A stretch of 64,000 nt of DNA from Oikopleura dioica (GCA_907165135.1 OU015569.1:7936501-8000500), one strand, 5' to 3'. Counted from the first letter of the stretch, positions 11,403 through 23,406 are shown. Made by a program: numbers and translations. Notes: generated by a model not told the origin, from the letters alone.

Positions 11403-11754
11403 GAGGAAGGAGTCCATGTTGAGCAATTTCGCTCCCGTCTCCGGATTTTCAGAAACAAAAAAGAACAAGGTGGAGCTCGCGCTGGAAATTCTTAATCCTC
11501 GAGTTTCTCGCGCTGGAGTTTATTGACCCAGTAAATAAAGATATAAATAAATAGAGACCGTTGACTTTCTTGTTATATTTAGACTCCTTCTATATTGAAC
11601 CTACTAACACTTCACGAGTAAGTCGTAGGAGAATCAACGTCGAGGATTTCGTGCTTATCTAATCGACACTCACTCTTAACTTTCTTTTCGCCTAGAAAGG
11701 GATTAACTCACTCCGAGGATCTCGCTATCTCGCAAGAACGTGTTGAACGAGCTT
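11403..11754. other. No supported gene
   Basis: No open frame with splice context or recognisable motif was seen on either strand. Confidence 0.45.
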
Positions 11755-12102
11755 CTACAGTAAAAACAGTAATAAAACAAAAAAACGGTTAGAGAGCCTA
11801 AATAAATCCACTAAAAATAATTTCAGACCTAAATTTTTAATCTCCTTTATATTCGCTTTAATATATACTTCACGTTTGCTTTGAAAGCATCTTTCTACAT
11901 TGGAAGCGTAAGATATAATGAAATTTACAAGATAAAGCGAGCCCATATCGCATAAGATACCTAGGTTATCCTTCCAGGCCACTGGAATAAAACGATTACA
12001 GTCAAATTGGATGCCATTTGGAAAACATGTTAGAACATAAGCCTGTATAATAAAAATTCATTAATTCAACTTCATTAATTGAGTTGCGAGAGTCATTTCC
12101 AT
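11755..12102 (-). CDS. Hypothetical protein downstream of the membrane-protein gene
   Basis: A long frame reads YVLTCFPNGIQFDC, NRFIPVAWKDNLGIL, CDMGSLYLVNFIISYASN and then a Lys-rich stretch with a hydrophobic tail. The first ATG at 12102 follows a TTTTTCAG acceptor by 7 nt. Joining the ATG segment to the main frame needs one short intron whose donor is not GT. The gene starts about 53 bp after the stop of the neighbouring same-strand gene, which suggests cotranscription. The Cys and hydrophobic content suggests a secreted or membrane protein. No family was recognised. Confidence 0.45.
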
Positions 12103-12109
12103 ATTGAAG

Positions 12110-12130
12110 CTGAAAAATAAATTTATTTGC
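12110..12130 (-). promoter_or_regulatory. Polyadenylation signal next to a trans-splice acceptor
   Basis: Read on the minus strand, AATAAA is followed within a few bases by TTTATTTTTCAG and then the downstream start codon. This is the arrangement expected between two genes of a trans-spliced operon. Confidence 0.45.
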
Positions 12131-12154
12131 TCAAGGCACACTCAAGAAAAACAT

Positions 12155-13429
12155 TCAAAAAGGGTTTTCTAGATTTTCATGGGTATTATCACCATTGTCG
12201 CCGACAGTTTTATGCCTGAGGAATAAACTCAGTATTGCCAAAGTTAAAATTACTCCAATCATGCTGCAGAGTATAATCAATATGTTGAGTCTTCTTTCGT
12301 CTGGCATTGTGTCCCTTGTAACGGTGCCTCCAGATTCTGTTGTTGGGGCATTATTTGTTTGGCTAGTTCGATCGTAAGAAAGCGTTGTGGCTATGTAATC
12401 AGTCGATAGTTTAGTGTATAGACTTTGCTGCGAATTGCTTGTCGATTCTTCCATCCGCTGTGTTGAGTCTTAACATTCGTATTTTTCGAGAAAACACAAT
12501 TCGTCTAGTTACAATCATAATTGGCTTCGCTTGTGAATGCAATACCATTCGTCGTAATTTCTGGCTTTTGGATGATATCACAACTAGTTCTCTCTTCCTG
12601 TAGCACCATGCAGACGATAATCTCATAATAACTCTCACCGTCGTGATCAATGCGATCACAGCGAGTTTCTTTCCAATAACTTTCATGTGAGTAGTCGTTG
12701 TAGTCGTTATAACTGTAATCGATTCTGTATATGTTCACAAAGACTGCCGGAAAATCATCCTTAGACAGAGAAAACACGTTCCTGAGTTCTGCGCAATTTT
12801 TATCCGGAGAATTCGTAGCCTCGTCATGGAAGTGTGCTTCAACTTGGCAACTTTGATGAACGCCGTCAAAGAAGGGCTCCCAGAAGTAGCTCCCATTAGA
12901 AGATATGTCTGTGGGATAAGAATCGGCCACGTTAAGTGTACTCTCTCTTGTAATCTTAATCCCTCTTCCTTTGAACCCCGAGTAACAGTTTCACCTTCGT
13001 CGTGTTGAACGCGCCTTGAGAATATGGACCTAACCAGTCTCCAATTAGCTCTTCTTGCTCCTTGCTTGTATAAACTGACCGAGCGTTCTGAAATATTTGA
13101 AAACCGACTCGCTTTTCCTCCAAAGAGACTGATTTTTAAACGCTTGACTGGGCTGTAGCCACTTGAGAAACATAAGTCGCCATACTCATCGAACGTGAGC
13201 TTCTTATCACCAAAAGAATCGCCGGAAAAGAAGAACAGATCTGATTCGAACACTTCCCCGTCTGGCGGCAACCAATTTATACGCTAAATTTTACTAATTT
13301 TTACTACGTCAAGGACGTTTTTAACAAAAAATGATATTTCACCCAAAAAGCAAATGATACCTCATCAGCGATCTCGGCACTAATTCCAAGGCATTCCTCT
13401 AAGATAACAACTATTTTCAGAATATGCAT
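12155..13429 (-). CDS. Single-pass membrane protein with cysteine-containing ectodomain
   Basis: Five exons (13429-13361, 13283-13149, 13087-12995, 12954-12513 and 12468-12155) join in phase through introns of 40-77 nt and give 350 residues. The start is a hydrophobic leader (MHILKIVVILEECLGISA). The extracellular part holds paired cysteines and a Tyr/Asp-rich patch (YSYNDYNDYSHESYW). A Thr/Ser-rich stalk precedes one transmembrane helix (ILIILCSMIGVILTLAILSL), and a tail of about 22 residues follows, ending ENLENPF. This is a type I topology. One donor (exon 2) is GTCAAG, weaker than the others. No domain family was recognised. It is followed closely by a same-strand gene. Confidence 0.65.
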
Positions 13430-13830
13430 GGCGTAAATGAATTCGGCGAAGTTTTTTCACAGAGTTTGAACAACGTCAAAATTCTTCCGATACTTGAAAG
13501 TATAACACCCGCCTTAATCTTGTTGACAAACCCAAGGAACCACGAAAAATTTCCGCATATTTGTACATTAAAAAAATAACCAGTATCGAGAGAAATTTCA
13601 ATAAACTTTACACTATAAAGTCAAAGTATAAGTTTTATAATAGAAGGGACTACTATTTATCGTCTTATAATTTTGTATTTATTGCCAGAGAATATTGAGA
13701 GTAGGGAAAGTTAGAGTAAGAAGAGTATTTAAGAGTATGATGCCCTTAAATTTGATAATATCAATTGTTACAGAGAATGTGTTTGTCAAACAGTTTGACA
13801 GATTGTAACCGCTGAAGTGTGATTTGTGAC
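13430..13830. other. No supported gene
   Basis: AT-rich, without open frames or repeats that stand out. Confidence 0.5.
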
Positions 13831-15541
13831 TTATTCGTGGACTCTGATCATATCTTCGTCACAGAAGCTTGTTCGGCAGTGAGGACACTGTGCCTCCGTC
13901 TCGTGCCATCCATCCCAGCCTGGGCTCGGCAAACTGAGCTGTGTAAAAACCTGTCACAGGTCCTGTTTCCTGTTTTTGGGGAACCTGTCTGAGTACCTGT
14001 GTAAAATCGGGTAATAATTTGGGCCTGTCCTGTGTACCTGTGTAAAATTGGGGGATAAATTTTTCTTTTGCTGTCCCTGTTCCTGTTTCTGTCTTAAACA
14101 GGCCTGTGTTTCCCGCTCAGGTCCTGACCATAGACAGGTTCCTGTGTAACCAGGTCAGGAACTGCATAAGTCAGGGAAAATGTATAAAGAAATCAATAGC
14201 GAAAGACGTGAAAAAGAGTACAACAATCAAAATAACCGATAAATGCGCGTCTTTTTGTTTCTTTGTAATATTTTTTCTCAGAAATTTCCTGTTTTTTGTC
14301 CTGTATCAGGGCCTGTTTTCTGTTTTCTGACCCGCTCAGACCTGTTCAGGCAGGCCTTGACCTGTGTAACCTGTTTGATAAGCTGTGTGAAAAAACCTGT
14401 CTGAGTACCTGTCTAAAATCAGGATATTTTTGCTTCCTGACCTGTGTACCTGTGTAAAATATGGGACAGAATTTTTTTTTTCCTGTTCCTGTGTCTGTTC
14501 CTGACACAGTTTGCCGAGCCCAGATCCCAGGAGTCATCGTAACCTACGGCTTCTTCGAGAATCTGCTTCAAGCAGCCCCAACAGCTTACATGTCCGCAGT
14601 GCCTAAGAAGCCATTTACGGCTTTCGTAATCATCGCTGTATTTCTCAAAGCAAACTTGGCAAGTTGCTGCGCCTAAAACAATTTATTTTTTCTTATTGTT
14701 GTGAAAATTTTACCTGAGTTTTCTTCCTCTTCTTCTTTCTCATCGTCCTTCTTTGTGATTTCATGATACTCGTAGGACAGTTGCTTGTATCGCTTGGAGA
14801 CGATGTCCATCTCTCGATCTTTCTCTTCGAGCTTTTTCTCCATGGCTTCCTGGACTTCTCTTTTCTTTCCGAGTTTCCTGTCGATTTCCTCAATTTCCTT
14901 CAAAGTCCTCTCGATACTCACTTTTTTAAGGCGCTGGAGATTCTCCATCTGGGCATTGCTCTTTTTTACTTCTTCACATTCACGCTTTGTTCGTTTCTTT
15001 TCTCGCTCGATATCTTCATGCAGCTTCGCGATGACATCAAGTTTCTTTTTCCGGGCTTAAATTTTAATAGATATTAGATTATGATAGATCACTACCTTTA
15101 TCATTGTCTGTGAGCCACTTAGAAGCTTGCTCACAGCAAGATCCAAGGTAGAATTCGTGGAAGGATATTTTGTCGGAATTGCAGCTTCCGTCCGTAGAGA
15201 ACGCTGGGCATTTGAACACAGCATCGGATTTGTCGAATGTTTTTCCTTGAAGAGCAGCATCGCCATGTTTCTTTTTCGCGCAGATTTGGCAAAGTCTCTC
15301 CTTGTTGATTTCGATCGTCTCTGCAGGAACTCTGGAGTTATTTTGTAAGAATATAATGTTTTTTTTAATCTTACCCATCGCATTCTGTGCCTTCGCATTT
15401 TCCAAATTTTCCGATAGATGTTACTGAATCGGGATGGACAGCTTCGAAGTCGTCTGGCCTTTGAATTTTGATCTTCTTTGGTGTTGATGAAGGTGTCGCA
15501 GTGCCGAAAGTATCCTCAAAAGATCGAGATCTGAGTTTCAT
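13831..15541 (-). CDS. Coiled-coil RING-finger protein (probable E3 ligase), RING split by a transposon
   Basis: Exons 15541-15375, 15331-15096, 15055-14714 and 14672-14524 join in frame. After a 604-bp element, coding resumes at 13911 and stops at 13831. The N-terminal part has a CxxC pair (LCQICAKKKHG) and further cysteines. The middle is a charged coiled coil (about residues 135-245). The C-terminus is a C3HC4 RING: TCQVCFEKY, LLRHCGHVSCWGC, then QCPHCRTSFC. The first six metal ligands lie before the element and the last two after it. Removing the element plus one copy of the 8-bp duplication restores the frame exactly (DDSWD then GWHETEAQ). RING proteins of this kind act as ubiquitin ligases. 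Whether this copy is active depends on splicing out the insertion. Confidence 0.7.
13920..14523. mobile_element. Non-autonomous hAT-type element inside a RING coding exon
   Basis: The element is 604 bp with 17-bp terminal inverted repeats (CTGGGCTCGGCAAACTG). It is flanked by 8-bp duplications ATCCCAGC (13912-13919) and ATCCCAGG (14524-14531), which differ at one base. The termini share CTGGG(G/C)TCGGCAA with the element at 8144-9614, so both probably belong to one hAT family. The interior is built from CCTGTGTAAAAT-like and CCTGTCTGAGTACCTG motifs that occur near both ends, and has no coding capacity. On the minus strand the last bases of the element (CCCAG) could serve as a 3' splice site, and GTGTCA near its start as a 5' splice site. 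Confidence 0.85.
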
Positions 15542-15923
15542 TGTGATGTGTGCTGATTTGGAATAGGATTTGCCGATCTGAAGGCGTGTTTATGTATGGC
15601 CAGTGCAGCATTGCCCAGCATGGGTTCTATCAAAAGAGGGCGCCAGGCACATAGACTCTTGGAAGGTTGGACTCCAACCGCGCTAGTCTGTCTTGCAGAT
15701 GGATTGATGATTATCTTTTTACCAAATGGTTCTCAAAAAGATCGTTGCTTTTTCAACCAAATGGTTATCTGTGAATGAAACCATTTCATTCCCAGAAGAA
15801 AAAATCCCTCTTCTTTGTATATTCAGAAAGACAATCTCGAACTTGATAGAAATTTGTATTTGTATAAACAGATCGCTATTAACATATTTATAAGTATAAT
15901 ACAAGATACAGGATGCGCGGATT
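15542..15923. other. No supported gene
   Basis: This lies between the channel gene and the RING gene, both on the minus strand. No motif or repeat was seen. Confidence 0.45.
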
Positions 15924-17702
15924 TCATACATAAGGTTTTAAATGACTGTGTTTTGATGAACTTCGCGAGTCTAAAAATGGAGAACTGGGCAAAACGGTGG
16001 TAGCAGCGTTCGAATTTTTTAGCTTTTGAATTTTGCAATCAAAGTTTCGCGATGAAGGGTCGTTTTTCATTGATTTTGGCTGGCGAAAACGCTTGTACGG
16101 TTTCATCATCCGTTGAAAGTGACGTCGTAAACGGCGTTTTATTCGAACTAATAAGTGAACGAAGTTGTAGAGACTAAAAATGAAATCATGGAGGATTTTA
16201 TTTAAAGATTTAAGGTCGGCAAGTATACAAGGAAAATTAAATCTTCATTAAACGTTTATTTAAAGTGCACCGTACTGTTCCTTGGTAATCACTTGTAGAA
16301 AACAATTTAGACCGAGAGACAAACCTAAGACCGAGAATCAGGCTCATAGATCCTCCCATATCGGAGAGCAATTCTGAGAGCTTGTAATCGGCTTCTTCTG
16401 TTCTGAGGATCCAATTCGGCTCATCGTTCAAACTGATCACAGTTGAGATCAGATCAATATCTTTGGTGAGATTCACTGTTTCTCGGACGAAGTTCAAGTG
16501 CTCCGAGTTCAACTCCACATGCTATGATAAAATGCAAAAGTGAAATTTTTCTGAACCTACATTCACATTTCCCTTTTCTATTGTTGTATATTGACATTTC
16601 GGATGACAGCGGATCGCTTTCAGCTCAGCTCTATGTTCTGTGTTCGTTTGCAGTGGCGCAATGCATGTGGCGTGCTGGAAAAATGAACAAGGGTCCGTGT
16701 CATTCATTTTGTCCTTCAATTCATCGCTCAAGTATCCTGGGTAACACTGGCATTTTCTCTTAAATTGAAGGTTTAAATTTGCCTCGGCCATTCAATATTG
16801 GAGTCAAGGAAGAGAATTTCGATTCAATCTCACCTTGTAGCCCTCAATTATCTTCTCATATTCGCAGGTGTTCCGTTTATAGTTTTCATCGAGGATACAT
16901 TTCTTATAAGGGTGGCCCAAGTGCGTAATTTCGACATTTTGAAGAGTTGCGATAGTCGTTAGAGTAGGAATAAGCGGAAACGAAGCCTTTTCTTCTTGAA
17001 ACATTGAACTCCGTTCCATAAAATAGACAGTCAATCCATTCATGTAACCATTCCAGCTACGAGTAAAGATTGATGAGAACGAAATACGGATTTAATCAAT
17101 TGAGCCGTCTTTCAATAAATATTCCATGCACCTACCCGTATGTCGAGTCGCTTTTGTTGTACGCAATCGTAAAGCCGAGCTGCCTTAGTTTGCGGGTTTC
17201 ATCTTTGACCCTTGGAACTGGGTCTTCTCCCCTCGCCTCGTTTATTTCACTCTGAGTTTTAACATAAAACTCTAAACAATATCCTAGAAAACAGAAGCAA
17301 TTATAAGGAGATTTATTTAATCTAGCTAAACCTTTAGAAGTCTTCACAAGGCGCCAACTTTTTCGACAATCGTACGTTTCTATCCTGCAGATAACCATTT
17401 TATACGTCGGCCTAGAGTGTTTTTTTAATGTATCTTCTATTACTACACTGTCGAGCGATAAATATTTTATTTGAAGAAGACGTGCTTCCAATGTTATTTT
17501 CATGACTATGGACTTGTCAGTGAGAGGAGACATTAACCGTCTTGCGATTAGTCTCAGCCAAACAAGTCGCGATTCTTTACTTCTTGAGAAATCTTACTGA
17601 TACAGTAGCAACAAACCTAGTTTTTTTGAAAAAATCCTCCAAGTTCACATCAACGTCTTTCCAATATTCACTGGATGAGTTTTTTAACAGGTCTTCGCTC
17701 AT
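15924..17702 (-). CDS. DEG/ENaC-family sodium channel subunit
   Basis: Exons, from 17702 down: 17702-17617, 17582-17332, about 17287-17136, 17056-16834, 16758-16561, 16521-16325 and 16173-15924. Introns are 34-150 nt. Hallmarks in order: TLQNVEITHLGHPYKKC (the conserved PY-x-x-C of the ectodomain), the cysteine-rich segment KCQCYPGYLS, IRCHPKCQYTT before the second membrane helix, and LLSDMGGSMSLILGLS (pre-TM2, GxS selectivity filter) continuing YNFVHLLVRIKRRL. The intracellular tail is about 60 residues, Ser/Lys-rich. The first transmembrane helix is not convincing: the segment before VICRIETYDC is unusually polar, so the N-terminal exon choice may be wrong. The family forms amiloride-sensitive trimeric cation channels; the gating stimulus cannot be told from the sequence. 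Confidence 0.8.
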
Positions 17703-18153
17703 GTCTTAATCAATTTAGTTTATATGAATAAATTAAATCGGGCTTGATTTAGGTGGAAATCGATGTGCAACCACTTCGATCATTTTTGTCTTATCCGTTC
17801 GCTCTCACCTAGTCCGTATAAATTATGAATCCGCTTGGCATCGACTTTTGGATAATTCAAACGCAATCGTTCTTTTTGGTAGATTCTTATTCCTTCATTC
17901 TTTCGAAATTTAATTCTATCTTTATATCAACATACATATCTTGGGTTAGGGTTAATCTTAGAGTCAAAAAGAAGACAAGAACCTTTTCCTTTAGAATGCA
18001 TTGAATTGTGACAGACGCGTATTTTCGGAAAGAAAGCAGGTGTCTTTTCATCCTCCTTTGTTATCATATGGGATCGATAAACGAAGTACTTGTTCAAATT
18101 CGTGAATATCATTCGACTATAAGAGACTCTTTTTTTGAGACAGCATTCCAGCA
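17703..18153. other. No supported gene
   Basis: A 75-codon minus-strand frame has no recognisable feature. Confidence 0.4.
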
Positions 18154-19286
18154 TTACTTGTACAGACGTTTAAGCCTTTCCTGGTAAATAAAACTCCACC
18201 ACACCAAAAGATAAGCCACATAATTTGATTCGAGTTCGGTTTCGAGTTTCTGAAGATTTTGTGATGATGCATCTTTCAACGATAAAAAGTTTACCGGAGC
18301 CACATTTTGAAAGATTTTTTCTCTGCTGCGTTTTCCTTAAGATTATTGAACATAAAAAGGAATTTTTTAATCAGATAACTTAATTCAATGAATTGAAAAT
18401 TAATATACCTGTTCTTCAGCTGTCATTCGATTCGACGATCTCGAATCAGGCCGAGGACAGATCAGCCGACTGCAGTAATGATCTCAATAAATATAAATAT
18501 CTCCCGAGCAAATTCATTTTTATAGTGACATAGAATATGATATTCTGAATGTCCATTGTATGTCGATTTTTGATCGTTTCTTGGAGAAGTCTGCTGATTT
18601 TGATCCTTTTTGAGTGGGGTCGATGTCCGACTACTCGTTGTTGTTCGCGTTTCAAAACAGAATTTTCAATTTAATCACAACTATAAAAATGGACTTTGGG
18701 GAGTTTCAGATTGAAAAATTCCTTCAAAAGTATTCGTTTCAAAACTTTCTGGAGATTGGAGATACTTTGAGGGTTGTGATTTTTCTGTTCTCAGCAAGTA
18801 AGTAGTTTTTATCAAAAGCCTTCCTTGTTATTTATTTTACTTCTGGCGGGCGTGTTCTCTGTTGGGAAAAATTGGGGAATGCGCGACCTTCCAGTTTCGG
18901 GTTTATCTTTCTTCGCTTGATTCTTAATCATTCTGACTTTGCTTCGGACGACCGCTTCGTCAAAAAACTGCAGCGATAGATTAGCGCTTTTCTCGTCCAC
19001 AAGCATACTTTCTTGCTAAATATCACATAAATCGTAGTTTAGGCTCCATGCTTCCCATCAAAAGCATGCAACAAATGTCAGAGTTCAATTATATTCGAGG
19101 ACGATTTCTCTCGATGACTAGTCCTGGCTGCAGATGAGAACGGATTGTGTTTTCGTTAATAATTCTGTGCGATTGCTCTTTGCATAATATCGTTTTATCT
19201 GACGGGTGGTTTTTGAGAATTCTCTCTACCACCATCAATGGTTCATAAGGAGGCGCCGCCGACTTAGCTAAATTGACCAGAAACAT
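18154..19286 (-). CDS. Unrecognised basic protein, multi-exon
   Basis: Exon 19286-19119 reads MFLVNLAKSAAPPYEPLM, VVERILKNHPSDKTILCKEQ. It joins in phase to 19015 downward (QESMLVDEKSANLSLQFFDE, RSRIPQFFPTENTPAR), then via GTAAAA/AACAG to a Ser/Pro-rich exon (SQPSKYLQSPESFETNTFEG). Later exons read RLICPRPDSRSSNRMTAEEQ, REKIFQNVAP, and finally KLETELESNYVAYLLVWWSF to a stop at 18154. The join in the middle (about 18690-18620) is uncertain. The protein has no signal peptide. The Ser/Pro-rich centre is probably disordered and the C-terminal helix amphipathic. Function unknown. If the middle join fails, this is two genes. Confidence 0.5.
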
Positions 19287-20280
19287 AGCTATAAACTATT
19301 ATTTAAATAAATTATTCTCCCAGATAATAGTAGCTAAGTCATCACTCAACAGAAACAAATCCTTAAAAGGATCCTATGATTTAAACATTCGATGCACGAT
19401 TAGCTTTACTTTACAATTAAACGGCTTGATTTAAACCTTAGGAATGGATGACTTCATTTCAAGTATCACTCAATGATCGTTGGATATCCTGAAGATGACG
19501 GAAGACTAGACTGCAAAAACATTTCCGTGATGGCTGGGCTTTTTCAAAGTTATCTCTGTCTATTAGCTAAAAAATCATTGAGATCGATTAAGGAGATTGA
19601 AATCATGAATCAGGATTTCTCTCCAGAAATTTTATGAAGGGGAGGGAGTCGCCATTCTTCTGCATGCAGACTAGTTTTTAAGGTTTCCCTCAGAAGACAA
19701 AATCAGTTATGATGTCTACCCGTGTTATGGGCAATACGGTTATGAACAACGACGATAAACAAAAACGAAGATTGATGCTGAGACGACGCTATTTATTTAG
19801 AGTGTACTGATACAGCAGGCAACTATATTTTTTCGTAGGGTCGAGAAGCTCTTTTTCTTCGTCATAAGCGGCGTAATATATTTTTGTATTGCTGCGTTTC
19901 GCCCGTTACTTTATTTTCCGTTTTGGAATCGTATTTTTTTGTGTTGGATGTCTTCAACACATTTCTTGTATATTTAGGCAAGTTTTAAATTAATCGAAAA
20001 ATGCTTTCTATCTGGGAATATTAACAGAATGGGAAAAGTATCTTTATGTGTAGTTGGTGTTTCGAAGCTATTTACAAGTTTATTTTATCATATTACCTGG
20101 CTTCCGGCTGTGATTCCATATTTTAAATATTCAAATATTTCTATCATTTTATAATAATAGAAAATATAATCACAACCAGAAGAAAATTTCACTTTTCTGA
20201 TAAACTTTCTCTCGCACATTTAAAATTAAGCGAGCGAAAATGGAATGCGATTTTATACGACTTTTGTCGCGAGAGTGCAC
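19287..20280. other. No supported gene
   Basis: No exon-like stretch, repeat or RNA gene could be supported on either strand. Confidence 0.5.
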
Positions 20281-23200
20281 TTAGGACGATAGAGCGTTGT
20301 CGTAGCATTGCTTGCCATTATACTGCACGTAGCAAGTTTGTGTCGCCGTGCACCCCCCGTTTTGGTACATACACTGATCTTCTTTCCAGTAATCGACCTG
20401 AAGTACTGTTAAATAGGATTGATCAGTATGAGCTTGCACCTGGCAGATATCGTATCCGACGTCTGGTACAACCGATGCGAGTCCTGTAAAGTCAGCAACT
20501 GAGAAAACATTCTCCTCGGACGGGAGTGAGGCGATTGAAGACAACGAGGACCCATTCACATTTTCACCAATACCTACCGCGACAACCCGATAAGCCTTGT
20601 CTAAAAATGGGTTAACGAAATGTTCACAATATTGGTCGGGAAATTATTATTGCGGAATGAAAAATATATTTACTATGAACATATTGAAGATCTTCGTAGA
20701 AATCGAGAGTGTTGAGATTGTCAGTCAGGACGACGAGAACAGATGGAATTTGGTCGTTCTTTCTCCACCCGTTAACAGCATTGAATCCCTCGTCGTGAAT
20801 GGTCTTAAAGGCGCTGCCGATATTTGCACCATTGTCGGCAGGTTGCAAGATTCCTTGTTCGAGCGCGCTTCTCAACGTAGCAGAGTCAAAACTGGCAGAG
20901 TCAGATAGAGAAAACACCCTAGAACGAATTAAAATATTGAATAACGAAACGATCATACTGTGAGGCGCTATTAGCGTATTGGTAAACGCAAAATTGAAGA
21001 TCTTCGCTTCCGAAATTTCCAATGTAACTGTGAGTATCGCGGACGAAGTTTCGCATCATTCGGATGCTCTTGTTATCTGTCGCGTTGTTAACTGGAAGCA
21101 AGAAGCATACGTCGACATAATTATCTTTGCACTGTTTCTCGTCGCAATCTTGAATTCTCGTTTAATACTCTTTCATGATTATTATTGATATTATTTATTT
21201 GCAAACAAAAATAACCTTGCGTATTGCAATATTCGACATCTTCAGCGAAGCCTTCACATCCGGGGGCATTCATGTCGCCAGTAGGATTTCTATATCGATT
21301 GCGCTGTCCACCACCGCAGGTCTCAGAACATTTATCCCATTCAGTCCACTCGGTCCACTCACATGTTGGCCCTTCTGTCGTCGTAGGTGCCTCCGTGGTC
21401 GTAGGTGCTGGCGGAAACTCAGTTACGAAACCGATGTCAAGCGAGGTTGTTTCTGCTTCACCGTCTGACGGACTCGTCACTGCCGGTGTCGTTGTTGTTG
21501 TCGTTGTGGCTGATGTTGTTGTCAATGAAACAGGCGTCGTTGTGTTCGTCGGTGGCGACTTGATTATTTAATTTAGGAAGCTTATTTCTTGTAAGCTAGA
21601 TTTTACCTCTGTCGATGTCTTCCAAAAAGCCATGCCCTTGCAACCAGCGTATTCTTTACCATTGCAGTAGTTCCAAGTGCAACAACAACGGCAGACGGAG
21701 TTTTCTGGGTGCGTAAAAGGTTGACATTGTGTGTCCTTCCAAGCGGCTCGGGGATTCTGTATGTGATTGTTAACACAAGCATGCCTAAATCATTTATATT
21801 GATTGAAGAAATTGAAAATTTACTCACTTTTGTTTGCACCGCTGGGTGATTGACATGAATTTCCCACCTGGGCCCCAGGTTCTGATTTCTTGCTGACAGG
21901 AATTCTCATTTTCGTTGCACCTAGAAAAGTTTTCATTTTTTTATCGAGAGATTTCCCCGGGCAATTCAAAATATTGCCATGTGCAGTTACGTCGCATTGG
22001 CCGCTCCGTTTTTATCAAATACGATAAGTCTCGAAACGTGAAAAGTAATTTACTACAGTAGCTTCCGAAAATTTTTCTAGCTTTAAGATTTTCCGTCTTC
22101 ATCGCTGTTTGTTTTCCGAACATGGCGTTTACTTACTCTCTTGGTTTTCTTTGTGCCTTGCATTCATCCATGTTTTTTGCATTGTCGCATTCATAGCATA
22201 TCAGCGCGTCTAAAAATCGTAATTTAATTTCCAAAGAAATACAAATCTTCAATATTGTTTGTCAGTGATTGTCTATCACGTTACAAATTTCTGTTTCCTG
22301 ACAGTTCCGATTGCGAAAGGCTCGATCTCAATGGCTGCGGCTAATTACAACCGCTAGATTTGCTTATTTTTACAACAATTATTCAGCTTATCAGAAGAGA
22401 AAATTGCTACTGATGGTCGTGTCTCTAAATATTTTCCGACTTTTGTCGACTTTGAAAAAGGCGAGTCTTAGCGTCGAATTGTTTATCAGTGCTCTTGAAT
22501 CTGAGTCCCGATTATCTAATAGTTAAGCCCTAATTCAGATTGTCGCAATTGCCCTTTTAGAGTTTCTTCGAAAAGGAAAAGCCTTCTTCTTCTGATTAAT
22601 TCGATAAATATATCTACCAATTTATGATAAGAAGTGCGCCTAGCCCAAGTCTTCTACATAAATTTCAACATGTCAGTTTTTTGATTTCTCATTTCACGCT
22701 CTTGGGATTGACTATCTCAGAAAGCCGAATTGTCAAGTCAAGGGCATGTTAGTTGAACACTTTCGAATGAGTAACTCATCAACTGTTAATTAAAAGAATT
22801 AGATAAATTAAAATAAAAGAATCAAAGGGCTTAGAGTGGAAACTCCGAAAAGGGAATTTCGTTTAGTTTAAAATTTGAAATTCCATTTGCACAATATCTG
22901 TCACGATAAGAAATTCTATTCGCATTTCATTTCAAGCGCTGGTTGATCCGTACGTGGATCGAGAAAAGGGGCCTTTTATTTTTGAATATTTCTAGGATTG
23001 TTCAGTTCCTTATGTTGATTAAATGAGTCGATAAGCGATGATTTCAAGAAAACATAATTATGGAGTTGCTGGAACGAGCTTTTGGCGAATGCTCTTTAAT
23101 CGCACCGAGTGAGCCGATCCCTGGACTAGTGACTAAAATTAAAAGCTCGTGAAAAGGGTTTTCCGTCGTCTAGAGGAGTTATCCTCTGTGGAAAGCTCCA

Positions 23201-23406
23201 CTTAGCTCATTTCATAAAAGGAGGCCGTTATTAGCCGGACCGCCACTTAGTGGCAATGCTTTTCGTCTCTAGTTCCAGACCAAATTGCCAATGCTATTTT
23301 CTATGGCCTATTCAGATGATTCACATGCTCTTTGCAAATAAAAATGAATTTCAAATATATTTTACTTACGTGTTATGCCGACGAGAGCGAGTGATAGAAT
23401 CTTCAT
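20281..23406 (-). CDS. Secreted Ly6-TSP1-vWA mosaic protein
   Basis: A signal-peptide exon (MKILSLALVGIT, from 23406) is followed by a 1.16-kb intron. Next come a Ly6/uPAR domain (ALICYECDNAKNMDEC, SCQQEIRTWGPGGKF, VCRCCCTWNYCNG), a Thr-rich linker, and a thrombospondin type 1 repeat (CEWTEWTEWDKCSETCGGG). The rest is a von Willebrand A-type domain (CFLLPVNNATDNKSI, PSVLVVLTDN, YRVVAVGIGENVN, EENVFSVADF) and a cysteine-containing tail. Introns are short GT-AG and phases agree. The vWA metal site (normally DxSxS) reads PVNNA here, so ion-dependent binding is probably lost. Such mosaics act in extracellular matrix or cell adhesion. The neighbouring LU protein at 5-6.7 kb shares the same fold class. 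Confidence 0.8.

Noticed and set aside
14346-14537. 63-codon minus-strand frame across the end of the element in the RING gene
   Set aside because: It is in a different frame from the RING and consists mostly of transposon sequence.
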